Positions 40,831-49,339 of a stretch of DNA of 64,000 nt are shown here, in pieces; the stretch's first letter is position 1, and each line of letters opens with the position of its first letter. The translations under genes and the position numbers were made by a program. The DNA is from a virus. The notes under the pieces were generated by a model. That model searched no databases. It was given only the letters and a program-made list of their open reading frames with translations, and was not told the origin of the DNA. The stretch spans positions 17,458 to 81,457 of IMG/VR virus record IMGVR_UViG_3300020172_002590; one strand, 5' to 3'.

Positions 40831-41347
40831 TGATTTCCAATTCTAGTAGACCGCCGATTGTAGGCAGTTCGTTCCAATATTTGCGATTGTACCATGCTTT
40901 TCTAAGGAAAGCGTTATGACCTTCCTCAAGAAGTGTGATTACTTCATTTGGGTTATCTTCTACAATGAATTCAGGGTTTAATTCCTTAATTACATTGTGC
41001 TTTTCACCCATCTTACAGAAGATAGGCTTCATAGTGTTTATCTTCCACTCATCAAGCCATTGCTCTGTTACTTCAATAGATGCAGGAGTTCGTCTAGCAG
41101 TAACAATATATACATCATTACCGTTAGAAAACCACTTGTTAACTTGATGCCATGCATCTTCAAAAGGTTTTAAATTTCTCCAAAATAAAGATGAACTCAT
41201 TATTTCATCTGATAATTCGCATTCATGATGCGTAGTCAGCCATTCTGTATAATCATAATCAAAATGGCCTCTTTCTTCAAGTTCTATATTTAACGCTTCG
41301 CCAATGTCTGCGATTACGCCATCTAGGTCTAAGGCTATCTTTTTCAT
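40823..41347 (-). CDS. HAD-family 5'(3')-deoxyribonucleotidase-like protein
   Basis: A 174-aa protein. MKKIALDLDGVIADIGEALN is HAD motif I (DxDGV), DVYIVTARRTPA motif II, and FIVEDNPNEVITLLEEG motif IV, matching NT5C-type nucleotidases. Probably dephosphorylates (deoxy)nucleoside monophosphates in nucleotide-pool control. No SD seen; overlaps the polymerase gene by 8 bp. Confidence 0.84.
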   Translation of the reverse strand: MKKIALDLDGVIADIGEALNIELEERGHFDYDYTEWLTTHHECELSDEIMSSSLFWRNLKPFEDAWHQVNKWFSNGNDVYIVTARRTPASIEVTEQWLDEWKINTMKPIFCKMGEKHNVIKELNPEFIVEDNPNEVITLLEEGHNAFLRKAWYNRKYWNELPTIGGLLELEIND

Positions 41348-41359
41348 AAAATGAGGATT

Positions 41360-41385
41360 GGGGAGTGGTTTTTACACCACTCCCC
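41360..41385 (-). other. Stable hairpin in the nucleotidase leader
   Basis: GGGGAGTGGT / ACCACTCCCC, perfect 10-bp GC-rich stem, 6-nt loop. It ends 12 nt before the ATG of the nucleotidase and directly follows the SSB-like gene. No U-run, so it may be an attenuator or mRNA-stabilising element. Confidence 0.55.
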
Positions 41386-41406
41386 TCTCGCATCATACCT
41401 TTCTAA

Positions 41407-42054
41407 TTACCACTCTTCTTTGGTGATTTCGCCAGTCGTATAGAAACGCTCTTGCTTATCGTATGGCAATGTCAAATAAGTGTTTTCAAGTTCATGCATA
41501 GGCAATTGCTTAATTTCACTTGTCATTTCTGAGACACTCAATGGAATAAGGCTATAGTTAGTGTCAGATGCTCCTGAACCTTGACGAGAATACTTGTAGT
41601 CACGATCAGTGATTGTCCCAAATTCCTTTGCGTACTCAATCAAGATTGCACCAATATGACGCTGATTGAAAGTAGTGTCAATGATTCGTGGTTCCCAAAC
41701 TCCCGGCTCAACCTCAACTGCAACATTGATAATCAAGTGAGTCTTTGGTCTCCAAGCCTTATCCTTATGAACCTGCTCTGAGGCCCAGCATCTAAAACCA
41801 AACTTTTCAATCTGGGCAGTAGAAGCTGCTCTCCATTTCCAGTTAATTGGAGAAGTAATAACAGGAACCATAATACCTGTCCCAAACTTCTCATCGTAGC
41901 CTTTGCCATCCTCAGTTAGTTCCTGACGGAAACGAACTTTAACGGACTCTCCAGCACCAATTGTTAGATACTTCTTAGTGCCAGTCTTTTGTGCACCTGC
42001 TACTGGTGCTACTGTCTTTTCTAATTCTGATAGTGTTTTTACTGATTTAAACAT
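41407..42054 (-). CDS. Putative single-stranded DNA-binding protein
   Basis: A 215-aa protein between primase and polymerase. KKYLTIGAGESVKVRFRQEL and GIMVPVITSPINWKWRAAST are beta-rich and aromatic, consistent with a phage SSB (OB-fold), and the end is acidic. There is no definitive motif; position in the replisome cluster is the main evidence. SD AAGGAAGGTATAAACAA precedes ATG. Confidence 0.5.
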   Translation of the reverse strand: MFKSVKTLSELEKTVAPVAGAQKTGTKKYLTIGAGESVKVRFRQELTEDGKGYDEKFGTGIMVPVITSPINWKWRAASTAQIEKFGFRCWASEQVHKDKAWRPKTHLIINVAVEVEPGVWEPRIIDTTFNQRHIGAILIEYAKEFGTITDRDYKYSRQGSGASDTNYSLIPLSVSEMTSEIKQLPMHELENTYLTLPYDKQERFYTTGEITKEEW

Positions 42055-42069
42055 TTGTTTATACCTTCC

Positions 42070-43014
42070 TTATATGTGTATTTGTTTGTTTGTTAATGTA
42101 AGTTTAATTTCTGTTTCTGTCATATCACCTGCATCCTTGCGGTCCTCAGGTAATGTGACTGTGTAGAGTTCCTTGCCACTACACGCATCCAGTATATCAT
42201 GCTTCATCTGCTCTCCAGCCTCATCATTATCCGAGAAGATAATTATTTTATCAAAATATCTTCTAAGTAATTTGTATTGATACTCTGAAACTTTTGAGCC
42301 GAGTGTAGCAACAACATTGGGAAAACCAGATTGATGAATGAACATTGCATCAACACTACCTTCCACAACTATGCAAGAATCATACTGTTTTGCATTTTGG
42401 ATATTAAACAATACATCGGCTCTTTTAAAGCCTTTGTTGTATAAGTATCTTGGCTCTTGCTCCGTACTGATAGCACGACCAATAAAGCCAACTAACTTAT
42501 ATTGTGCATCCCTTACAGGAATTACAATTCTTTCTTTCTTGGTTGAATAACCAATTTCAAAATATTCAAGTGTTTCAACTAATAGCCCTCTTTCAATGAA
42601 AGTAAATAGATTATTAATTTCATCTTCATTAGAGTAATCAATCTCAACATCAGAAATATTTAATTGTTCTTTTTCTCCCTCTTCATAATTTAAATCTCTA
42701 TCAATAGCATTTTTAAGGGCTAAGTGATCTAGCTTTATATCTTTTGTAAAAGGCTTACCAGTAATCTGTTTGTACAGTTGTCTGAAATTACCCTTTTTAC
42801 CGCAAGACGGATTAAAGCATTGCCAAAGACCAGTTTTTACATTTATATAAAAAGCAGGACTATGTAGATTTTTATGAAATGGGCAAAAGATTGTTACTTC
42901 ATTCATACCCTCATTATGGATATGAATATTATAATTATCAAATAACTCTCTTATGTTTCTTTCAATATTACTTGAAGAAATGTAACTGGAATTTGAAGAT
43001 ATTTGATTTCGCAT
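42070..43014 (-). CDS. dnaG-like: DnaG-type primase
   Basis: A 314-aa protein with an N-terminal CHC2-type zinc finger (TIFCPFHKNLHSPAFYI ... LWQCFNPSCGKKG) and a TOPRIM domain: SCIVVEGSVDAMFIHQSGF (Glu), NVVATLGSKVS, and KIIIFSDNDEAGEQM (DxD). It makes RNA primers. Shorter than bacterial DnaG, lacking a helicase-binding C-terminal domain. Overlaps the 62-aa gene by 47 bp. Confidence 0.9.
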   Translation of the reverse strand: MRNQISSNSSYISSSNIERNIRELFDNYNIHIHNEGMNEVTIFCPFHKNLHSPAFYINVKTGLWQCFNPSCGKKGNFRQLYKQITGKPFTKDIKLDHLALKNAIDRDLNYEEGEKEQLNISDVEIDYSNEDEINNLFTFIERGLLVETLEYFEIGYSTKKERIVIPVRDAQYKLVGFIGRAISTEQEPRYLYNKGFKRADVLFNIQNAKQYDSCIVVEGSVDAMFIHQSGFPNVVATLGSKVSEYQYKLLRRYFDKIIIFSDNDEAGEQMKHDILDACSGKELYTVTLPEDRKDAGDMTETEIKLTLTNKQIHI

Positions 43015-43156
43015 CGTAGTCTGTTGTTAGCTTAGTCTTCTTAAAATCACCGTATTCGGCCTTCCATTCATCTTCAATCCAAGGTCTCAACCTTACGATT
43101 GTCTCAATGTCTTGAGCCTCACCAGCAATATACTTCTTTGGAATTATAGTTCCCAT
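42968..43156 (-). CDS. Hypothetical protein (62 aa)
   Basis: Unrecognised; starts MGTIIPKKYIAGEAQDIETI, between helicase and primase genes. ATG overlaps the helicase stop by 13 bp; the 3' end overlaps the primase start. Possibly a small replisome accessory protein. Confidence 0.62.
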   Translation of the reverse strand: MGTIIPKKYIAGEAQDIETIVRLRPWIEDEWKAEYGDFKKTKLTTDYDAKSNIFKFQLHFFK

Positions 43157-44361
43157 TCTTCTGTCCACTTTCCTGTCTCTAGGTTCCATCTTAGATAAAA
43201 ACCAAAATGTGTTGATCTTCTTACTTTTCTTGATACTACTTGAAATACATCTGAATTATATTCACGATGAATTGCAAGCACTAAGTCTGCATCGTAAGCA
43301 AGTTGCTTACTCCATGCTACCTCTTCCAATTCTGGCGGTCTTTCTGAGTGACCTTCATTCATTGTTACTGCTGCTACGTCAATGATAGGAATACCATTTT
43401 TAACAGCAATTCTCTTGAATGCCTTTGAAAGATTTTTTGCCTTCTCTGTCTCATTTTTTGCACCACTGGCATCATCAAATAATCCGTGGTAATCCAAAAT
43501 AACCATGTCAGGATGATATTGGTCAATCTTTGCTTGAACCATATTTTGATCTGCAGTTTCAAGACCCTCTGATGTTACAAGATAGATAGGATGCTTACCC
43601 TCAAAGGTTGCTTCAGCCCATCTCTCATAACTATCCACAATGCCCCTGTTCGCTTTTACAAGATCGGTATTGGTAAAGTGACCTTCTCCATTGTTTAACA
43701 ATGTATCAAGTCTCTGGCCCTCCTGTTGCTTATTCATTTCTAATGAAATAATCAATGGGCGATAACCTGCTCTCCAAGCATTAGCAGCAAATAGTCTAGC
43801 AATAAAACTTTTACCAACTCCTGTCCAACCTAAAAGAACAACAAAGTCTCCCGGTTGCCAACCACCAAAAGATTTATCAAGAACTTTAATACCACTTGGA
43901 ATCCCAGGAATATCTCTAGCTTCTTGCAAGGATCTTTCTCTTAAGTTGTCTGCTCTATCTTTCCACTCACTTACTAAGTCAGTATCTTTCAAGCTGCTAG
44001 AGAACTTATACAATTGAGATGTTGATTGCATAAGGTAAGCCATTGATTCTTTTGGCCCCATATCTTTGAGTATATTATGTGCCTTAGAAATAATCTGTCT
44101 TGTCTGATAGGACAGAGATTCCCTCTTTGCTTCATCAATATAATAAGTTAATGGCTCAGGTGTGTTAATAAATTCAAAGTCTGGGTAATGATGTTTTACC
44201 GTATCTTTTGATGGTGTCTTTTTATATTCATCGTAGTGTTGCACTACGAAATTCCAAATGTCACGGTATTCAACGAATACATTCTCAATGCCATCGTTTA
44301 CTGCCGTTACATATTCTCCAGAATTAAGTAAGGAGTTTATAACCCTTAACTCATAATTCAT
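43144..44361 (-). CDS. dnaB-like: Replicative DNA helicase (DnaB-like)
   Basis: A 405-aa protein. The N-terminal 150 residues are helical; the RecA-type core has GIPSGIKVLDKSFGGWQPGD, Walker A LLGWTGVGKSFIARLF, RPLIISLEMNKQQEGQRLDT, Walker B MVILDYHGLFDD and ELEEVAWSKQLAYDADLVLA. It unwinds the replication fork as a hexamer. Overlaps the upstream 102-aa gene by 11 bp. Confidence 0.92.
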   Translation of the reverse strand: MNYELRVINSLLNSGEYVTAVNDGIENVFVEYRDIWNFVVQHYDEYKKTPSKDTVKHHYPDFEFINTPEPLTYYIDEAKRESLSYQTRQIISKAHNILKDMGPKESMAYLMQSTSQLYKFSSSLKDTDLVSEWKDRADNLRERSLQEARDIPGIPSGIKVLDKSFGGWQPGDFVVLLGWTGVGKSFIARLFAANAWRAGYRPLIISLEMNKQQEGQRLDTLLNNGEGHFTNTDLVKANRGIVDSYERWAEATFEGKHPIYLVTSEGLETADQNMVQAKIDQYHPDMVILDYHGLFDDASGAKNETEKAKNLSKAFKRIAVKNGIPIIDVAAVTMNEGHSERPPELEEVAWSKQLAYDADLVLAIHREYNSDVFQVVSRKVRRSTHFGFYLRWNLETGKWTEEWEL

Positions 44362-44659
44362 CTGTCATTCGCTTTCTTGTTTCTTCTAATATTGCCTGAA
44401 ATTTGCTTTCTGATTTATTATCAAATTGCACCTTGTCTATATATGTCTTAGATTCAATTGCAAAATCAAAAACTAAAACTGGCCCTGACTTTGCTTTGAC
44501 AAAAGATTCAATTGCCTTAAACAACAGTTCTGATTCATAGAATTCAGAGATTGCTTTTGCTACTGGCTCTTGTCTTGGTGAATCTGGGATAAACAACTTA
44601 CTGTGCTTTTTGCAACAATCTTGAAAGTGTTGAATTGTCTGTTCTCCAGTTACTTTCAT
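44351..44659 (-). CDS. Hypothetical protein upstream of DnaB (102 aa)
   Basis: Helical-alpha/beta protein (MKVTGEQTIQHFQDCCKKHS ... KSGPVLVFDFAIESKTYIDK). It overlaps the WhiB-like gene by about 60 bp and has no well-placed SD. A longer start (MITSTRFG) is possible. Position suggests a helicase loader or partner, unproven. Confidence 0.62.
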   Translation of the reverse strand: MKVTGEQTIQHFQDCCKKHSKLFIPDSPRQEPVAKAISEFYESELLFKAIESFVKAKSGPVLVFDFAIESKTYIDKVQFDNKSESKFQAILEETRKRMTDEL

Positions 44660-44900
44660 CTTCCTTAGATGCTCTTTTCCAAATCGTGTTGAGGTAATCA
44701 TACTCTGACATACCTGCAACAACTCCTACAAAATAATCATTTTCTAATGCCATTATTAGGCATTCTTTTTTAACATTACATCTCGCACAGCCAGATTTTG
44801 CATATTCAACATCGTTAAGATCATAAGACAGCCATTTGTTAGCAAACTTATCGTTAGTACAAACTGCCTCATCTCTCCAACTACTTTGTTGTTGCATCAT
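44598..44900 (-). CDS. whiB-like: WhiB-like Fe-S protein, divergent
   Basis: A 100-aa protein. The Fe-S cysteines read SSWRDEAVCTND, then SGCARCNVKKECLIMALEND (C-x2-C-x5-C). The usual GIWGG turn is replaced by FVGVVAGMSEYDY, so sigma-factor or DNA contacts may differ. Second WhiB-type protein in the window, here inside the replication operon. An upstream in-frame start would overlap the 67-aa gene more. Confidence 0.85.
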   Translation of the reverse strand: MMQQQSSWRDEAVCTNDKFANKWLSYDLNDVEYAKSGCARCNVKKECLIMALENDYFVGVVAGMSEYDYLNTIWKRASKEDESNWRTDNSTLSRLLQKAQ

Positions 44901-45084
44901 CCAACTCTTTGAGTTTTGCTTCAATTTGCAAATCAATAGAATCCCAAAGCTTTTTCCAAGCTGCTTCGTCTTCTAAAGATGATGCCATTGTCTTTGCACC
45001 TGCATCCAATCTTAGCGACTCATAGTTGCCAAGATTTTTCGTGATGCCAAGTGATGCCCAAATTTCTACTTTTTCTTCTGCCAT
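44881..45084 (-). CDS. Hypothetical protein (67 aa)
   Basis: MAEEKVEIWASLGITKNLGN then YESLRLDAGAKTM: the type of a small conserved protein beside replication genes in phages. A helical acidic C terminus follows. Function unknown. SD GAGGTAATT precedes ATG. Confidence 0.75.
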   Translation of the reverse strand: MAEEKVEIWASLGITKNLGNYESLRLDAGAKTMASSLEDEAAWKKLWDSIDLQIEAKLKELDDATTK

Positions 45085-45091
45085 AATTACC

Positions 45092-45526
45092 TCAGAATTT
45101 TAATTTTACTTTCTGTTCAATTGATTTAATTTTTGAATTAACATCAATACTTTTACTTTGCGCTGGTCTTCCCGGAATCCTAGTGTTAAAGAATTCAATC
45201 ATCTCATAAATGTCTGATTCTTCATAGTATCTCCAGTTTTCATAGCTTTTATACTTATCCCCAAATTTATTTGGTGAGGGAATAAGATTTTTTTTCTCAT
45301 ACTTTCTTAGGGTATCAGATCTTTTTTCTACAATCTTTGCAACTTCTCCAACAGTATAAAGTCGTGTTAGAAGAATTTCGCATTGCTCGTATGGTATCAG
45401 AATAGATTCTCCATTGTCCAGCCTTTCGGCAAGAATCTTATTAGAATTTTTGCTGATTTTTTTTAATTTCACAATAGTGTTTGCGTATCTATAAAACTTA
45501 TTTAGAACTGGTTTTCTTGTTATCAT
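45092..45526 (-). CDS. MerR-like helix-turn-helix protein
   Basis: A 144-aa protein. After a basic beta-rich N terminus, RLYTVGEVAKIVEKRSDTLR then KYEKKNLIPSP is the winged HTH of MerR-like regulators and excisionases, and WRYYEESDIYEMIEFF completes the wing. Likely binds DNA as a regulator of the downstream replication genes. Overlaps the zinc-ribbon gene by 29 bp. Confidence 0.75.
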   Translation of the reverse strand: MITRKPVLNKFYRYANTIVKLKKISKNSNKILAERLDNGESILIPYEQCEILLTRLYTVGEVAKIVEKRSDTLRKYEKKNLIPSPNKFGDKYKSYENWRYYEESDIYEMIEFFNTRIPGRPAQSKSIDVNSKIKSIEQKVKLKF

Positions 45527-45710
45527 TTACAACCACTTTCTCATGCTTAAGTTTTTCTAAAAATACATTTAATTTTTCAACCTCAATATCTTTGGTATCA
45601 CTACATATTACACATGTAACATCAACATAGTAAGTTCCATATACATAATATGGTTCACCAATAAACTTAGGTCCACTACATACAGCACACTTAAGTCTAA
45701 TTTTATCCAT
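45498..45710 (-). CDS. Zinc-ribbon protein (70 aa)
   Basis: CAVCSGPKF ... CVICSDTKD form a zinc ribbon, followed by a basic C terminus (KHEKVVVNDNKKTSSK). Probably nucleic-acid binding. One base after the phosphoesterase stop. Confidence 0.75.
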   Translation of the reverse strand: MDKIRLKCAVCSGPKFIGEPYYVYGTYYVDVTCVICSDTKDIEVEKLNVFLEKLKHEKVVVNDNKKTSSK

Positions 45711-45711
45711 A

Positions 45712-46878
45712 TTAGTCCAACCAGCAAGTATACTCGGCAGTTACTATTCCCTTTTCTGGGTGGATAAACATCAACGGCTGTGATGCTTTACCAATAGCAG
45801 CAAGACTCTCCATTGCGTATGTATTAGTTGATTCAGGGCTTCCTGAGATGCGACATTGAACACTATTAAATGTCATCTTAGTTGGAGTATGGAAGTGTCC
45901 AAAATAAACATCATCAAAATCCTCCTCAATTGCTCCGACCTTCCATCCATAAATCTTCTTTTGGAATGAGTAGAGAGTTGAAAGACTGCCAAACTGATCA
46001 CCATGAATTAACAATGACTTATAGTTGCCAATTGTGTCAATTGCATACCAGTTTCTTTCACCACGACCATCTGGAATAATGAACTTAATCCTCTTTTCAT
46101 TTTCAAACATGAGTTGAACAATGCGATAAAGCATTCTATCTCCGTTTGTTTCGGGATCGTGGTCTCTTCTTGCTCTACCGCCAATTGAACCATGATTACC
46201 AATTACACCGACAAATGTAACTGTTTCAAAATTCTCAAGCATCTTTGTCAAGAAATTCTTAATAATTCTTGGTCCATCAACAGTGATTTGACGATACAAG
46301 CCTCCATCAACTAAGAAGCTCTGACCAGGAAAGATTAATTCTCCTTCAACAATATCTCCTAAAGCCCAAACATGTAGGTGCTTAACTGGATGTTCAGTTC
46401 TCTGAATTTCCGTTAGTCTGATTACAGTATCAGCATACTGTTCAATTCTCTTTTCACAAATTTCAGAATTATAAGTAGGAGTTACTTTTGCTAACTGCCA
46501 GTCTGCAATCACAGCAACAGCAACTTCTTCTGAGTGCTTTCTTTTATCTTTTGCAGGGGCTGGTACACGGATAATCTTGTTATCCTTGATATCTTCCTTG
46601 ACTGCACGATATACAGCATCTGCAATAGCATCTTGCTTTGTCTTAATCTTTTCATACTCTTGCAATAGCTTTGCATATGAAACTTTAAGTTCAGATTCAG
46701 TAGTTGGGGCTTTCCCAATAACTGGATTTACAGGGATTTCTACAAGCCCATTTTCTTTTCTAAACTTGCACAGTCCAAGAGAATCAATTGATTTTCTACA
46801 ACTCGGATCTGCGTATTTTTGGTTTTGTGTATTTGGTTCAAAGGTCTGATTACAACCTTCTGCTCCACATTCTTTCAT
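45712..46878 (-). CDS. Calcineurin-like metallophosphoesterase with N-terminal zinc knuckle
   Basis: A 388-aa protein. The first 40 residues hold CGAEGCNQTF ... DPSCRKS (zinc knuckle), then a coiled-coil linker. The phosphoesterase core has AVIADWQLAK, VWALGDIVEGE, FVGVIGNHGSIGG, LLIHGDQFG and VYFGHFHTPTKM, the metal-binding Asp, Asn and His set. It could hydrolyse nucleic acid or nucleotides, like Mre11/SbcD-type enzymes. The SD sits in a hairpin just before ATG. Confidence 0.87.
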   Translation of the reverse strand: MKECGAEGCNQTFEPNTQNQKYADPSCRKSIDSLGLCKFRKENGLVEIPVNPVIGKAPTTESELKVSYAKLLQEYEKIKTKQDAIADAVYRAVKEDIKDNKIIRVPAPAKDKRKHSEEVAVAVIADWQLAKVTPTYNSEICEKRIEQYADTVIRLTEIQRTEHPVKHLHVWALGDIVEGELIFPGQSFLVDGGLYRQITVDGPRIIKNFLTKMLENFETVTFVGVIGNHGSIGGRARRDHDPETNGDRMLYRIVQLMFENEKRIKFIIPDGRGERNWYAIDTIGNYKSLLIHGDQFGSLSTLYSFQKKIYGWKVGAIEEDFDDVYFGHFHTPTKMTFNSVQCRISGSPESTNTYAMESLAAIGKASQPLMFIHPEKGIVTAEYTCWLD

Positions 46879-46898
46879 AGGGACTCCTTCTCAGTCCC
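46879..46898 (-). promoter_or_regulatory. Hairpin masking the ribosome-binding site
   Basis: Minus-strand mRNA reads GGGACT-GAGAAGG-AGTCCC then T-ATG: a 6-bp stem whose loop and 3' arm contain the AAGGAG SD, one base before the phosphoesterase ATG. Folding would block ribosome access. TATGAT upstream is a possible -10. Confidence 0.5.
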
Positions 46899-46919
46899 GA
46901 ATATCATACCATAGGATAT

Positions 46920-47363
46920 TTAGATGTTTGGTCTTTTTAATCTATTTTCTATTGGTTTATTTTGAGCATGATTTCTTTTCTTTGTATGAGGTTTTGTTTT
47001 CTTCACAGTGTCCCTCATTTTCTCTTTTCGGCTTGCAGAAGGTTTATGACCTTCCTTATGCACAGCACTATGCTCAGAGTGTGTACAAAGAAAAAGATTA
47101 TCTAATCTATTATCAACTTTTATTTCATTAATATGGTGAACAGTTTCCCAAGGTTCTAGATATCTACCAAGATATTCTTCCATAACAAGGCGATGTTCAT
47201 ATGCGTAACCACGAATATTACGCGGGTGATCAGTCTTAAGGACTCTTACATACCCTTTATCGTCAATATATTTTCCGCCGTTATAGTTGGCGCTATCTTC
47301 ACCAGATGGAAGACTATCTGACCACTTAACATCTTTTCTTTTAGACGCAAGCTCTCTTGGCAT
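46920..47363 (-). CDS. HNH homing-type endonuclease
   Basis: A 147-aa protein. GYVRVLKTDHPRNIRGYAYE and HRLVMEEYLGRYLEPWETVH then HINEIKVDNRLDNLFLCTHS form the HNH core (His-His ... Asn ... His), with a basic tail (MRDTVKKTKPHTKKRNH). Typical free-standing homing-like nuclease between tail and replication genes. Confidence 0.88.
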   Translation of the reverse strand: MPRELASKRKDVKWSDSLPSGEDSANYNGGKYIDDKGYVRVLKTDHPRNIRGYAYEHRLVMEEYLGRYLEPWETVHHINEIKVDNRLDNLFLCTHSEHSAVHKEGHKPSASRKEKMRDTVKKTKPHTKKRNHAQNKPIENRLKRPNI

Positions 47364-47366
47364 ATT

Positions 47367-48038
47367 TTATGCTTGACCAATCCACTCGCCAATATCTTCA
47401 ATATAAAATTGCATTTTACCAGCAGCCCCAAGAACTGTCCAACCAGATGCATTATTTGAGTTTGATTTGTATCTTTCAAGTTCAACAATATGACTTTCAT
47501 TATTAGCATTAGTTCCTTGGAATACATAAGAGTATGTCCCAGCTCCAAAAACAATATCACTTCTTAAGGTTATATTATTAGCATTAGGAGCCTCTGCATC
47601 TGTATTGGTATACAATCCAGCACCAGACGATAAAACAAATGTGCTAAGAATTGTACCAGTGTTGGCAGTATTTCCAGTTCTAAATCTTATATAGTAAACA
47701 CTGTCTTCACCACCAGAGTCAGCTTGCACAATACCTGGGCAAATAAAAGTTAGTCTATAGTATCTTTGTGAAGACAATGTAACTCTATTATCATAAGCGA
47801 CGTTGCCTTCTGTTTCTTGAGTTAGCGAAATAATTTTAGTATGTTTAAAAATATCACCCGCAACTGAGCCATTTGAAACATTTCCAGTTGCCTCTCTTAT
47901 TTTTAAGATCCCCTTTGGCTTACTGTCATTGACAAGTTTTACTTGATCAATATTTGTAGACATTTGGTTAAGTCTTACACTTGTAATGGGGGTAAGATCT
48001 GACCAAGAGACTGTTGAATAATTTGTATAATCAGGCAT
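47367..48038 (-). CDS. Tail-associated protein, putative
   Basis: A 223-aa protein starting MPDYTNYSTVSWSDLTPITS and LNQMSTNIDQVKLVND, an opening typical of actinophage tail/fiber-adjacent proteins, then beta-rich repeats. Next to the S74 fiber gene. TATAAT 7 nt before ATG suggests a leaderless late message. Confidence 0.6.
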   Translation of the reverse strand: MPDYTNYSTVSWSDLTPITSVRLNQMSTNIDQVKLVNDSKPKGILKIREATGNVSNGSVAGDIFKHTKIISLTQETEGNVAYDNRVTLSSQRYYRLTFICPGIVQADSGGEDSVYYIRFRTGNTANTGTILSTFVLSSGAGLYTNTDAEAPNANNITLRSDIVFGAGTYSYVFQGTNANNESHIVELERYKSNSNNASGWTVLGAAGKMQFYIEDIGEWIGQA

Positions 48039-48045
48039 ACTATCT

Positions 48046-48051
48046 ATTATA
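48046..48051 (-). promoter_or_regulatory. Consensus -10 of a probable leaderless promoter
   Basis: TATAAT-AGATAGT-ATG upstream of the small tail protein, overlapping the fiber gene stop. Confidence 0.5.
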
Positions 48052-49339
48052 CACCTTCAAGAGCCTGTAATCTAGACTCTAAATCATTAATCCTTTGCAA
48101 GAGGGTTTTTATGCCAGCAGCAAGAATTGGAGTTATTTTAGAATAATCTACTTGCTGGTACTTTGGATTGCCATTTTCATCAATAGCATCTTTTTCGCCA
48201 ATGACTGCATACGGTGCAACCTCTTGTAACTCATGGGCAATAAAGCCGTGAGACCATTCTTCAGTATTGCCCCAATTAAAGATTACTGGATTTATATTAT
48301 TTATTAAATCTTCAACATTTGATATTATTTTTATGTTTGATTTAAGCCTATAATCAGAACCACTATTATATGCAACCGTTGTGTTTGACACTGTAATACT
48401 GGCAATTGTGCTACCTTTTCTTCTAAAAGTTAAAACATCCTCAGCTCCGTTACCAGCCGATGTTTCGTTTAATACCAAACAAGAACCAGATCTTGTGAAT
48501 GTAGCAAAACCAGCATTGCTTAACCATCCACCGCTACTGCCTTGTCCACCACTTGACTGATTTGTATCTGTGCCAATACCTGCACTTGTTGTAACCAGTA
48601 ATTGATCAATACTTCCTTCACCAGTAATTGACAGACCAGGAGAGTCAACAGATGTTGATGTAATTTGTGTATTAGTAACAGTTCCACCAATATTACCTGA
48701 GACAGTCATACCATCAGAGTCAATTAAAATATCATAATAATATGATGGGGTAACAAAACCTGCTGGAATATACGAATGTAGATTCATTATTCCATTACTA
48801 TATAATGCCGTATAATTTGCATTCAGCGTTGGGGCTTGTCCTGCATAAATCTTATCTGAGCCTAAAGTCCAGCCGCCAATTGTTCCGCTATTTGATATGA
48901 CAGTACCCCTCATTGTCACATTGCTAAACTCAGCGTTACCATTGCTATATATTGCCCAACCAACACTACCGCTTTGGAATCCATTACTTTTAATAGTATT
49001 ATTAACTAAGATTATATTTGATGAAAGTTCATTCGCAGTAATTGTGCCTGCTGCTATCTCATTTGCTGTAATGGCATTTGCCTGAACTCTAATACCTCTT
49101 GGGTTTAAAACTCTTTCCTCAACTGCACTTACAATAAATGTTTTAAAGCTTATAACATTATTCTCCTCAAATGCTCTTCTTGAAGTGCCAACACTTGCAA
49201 CTGGATAGGTAACAAAATCAAAAATGGAGTATTTAGTATAATCAATTAAATTAGATGTTAAGCCATCATGTCGGTGACCAATATCTCTTTTAAAAATAAC
49301 TTGATTTTCATTTATATTAATTTTTGGGTCAATTGCCAT
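48047..49339 (-). CDS. Tail fiber with C-terminal S74 intramolecular chaperone
   Basis: A 430-aa fiber. The N-terminal half has ITANEIAAGTITANELSSNI, a repeat seen at phage tail tips, then beta-rich shaft sequence. The C-terminal region SDYRLKSNIKI (Ser-Asp ... Arg ... Lys catalytic set) ... WSHGFIAHELQEVAPYAV, and a final coiled coil (LAAGIKTLLQRINDLESRLQ), is the S74 chaperone that trimerises the fiber and cuts itself off. Start at MAIDPKININ inside the end of the large tail gene. Recognises host surface sugars. Confidence 0.86.
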   Translation of the reverse strand: MAIDPKININENQVIFKRDIGHRHDGLTSNLIDYTKYSIFDFVTYPVASVGTSRRAFEENNVISFKTFIVSAVEERVLNPRGIRVQANAITANEIAAGTITANELSSNIILVNNTIKSNGFQSGSVGWAIYSNGNAEFSNVTMRGTVISNSGTIGGWTLGSDKIYAGQAPTLNANYTALYSNGIMNLHSYIPAGFVTPSYYYDILIDSDGMTVSGNIGGTVTNTQITSTSVDSPGLSITGEGSIDQLLVTTSAGIGTDTNQSSGGQGSSGGWLSNAGFATFTRSGSCLVLNETSAGNGAEDVLTFRRKGSTIASITVSNTTVAYNSGSDYRLKSNIKIISNVEDLINNINPVIFNWGNTEEWSHGFIAHELQEVAPYAVIGEKDAIDENGNPKYQQVDYSKITPILAAGIKTLLQRINDLESRLQALEGV

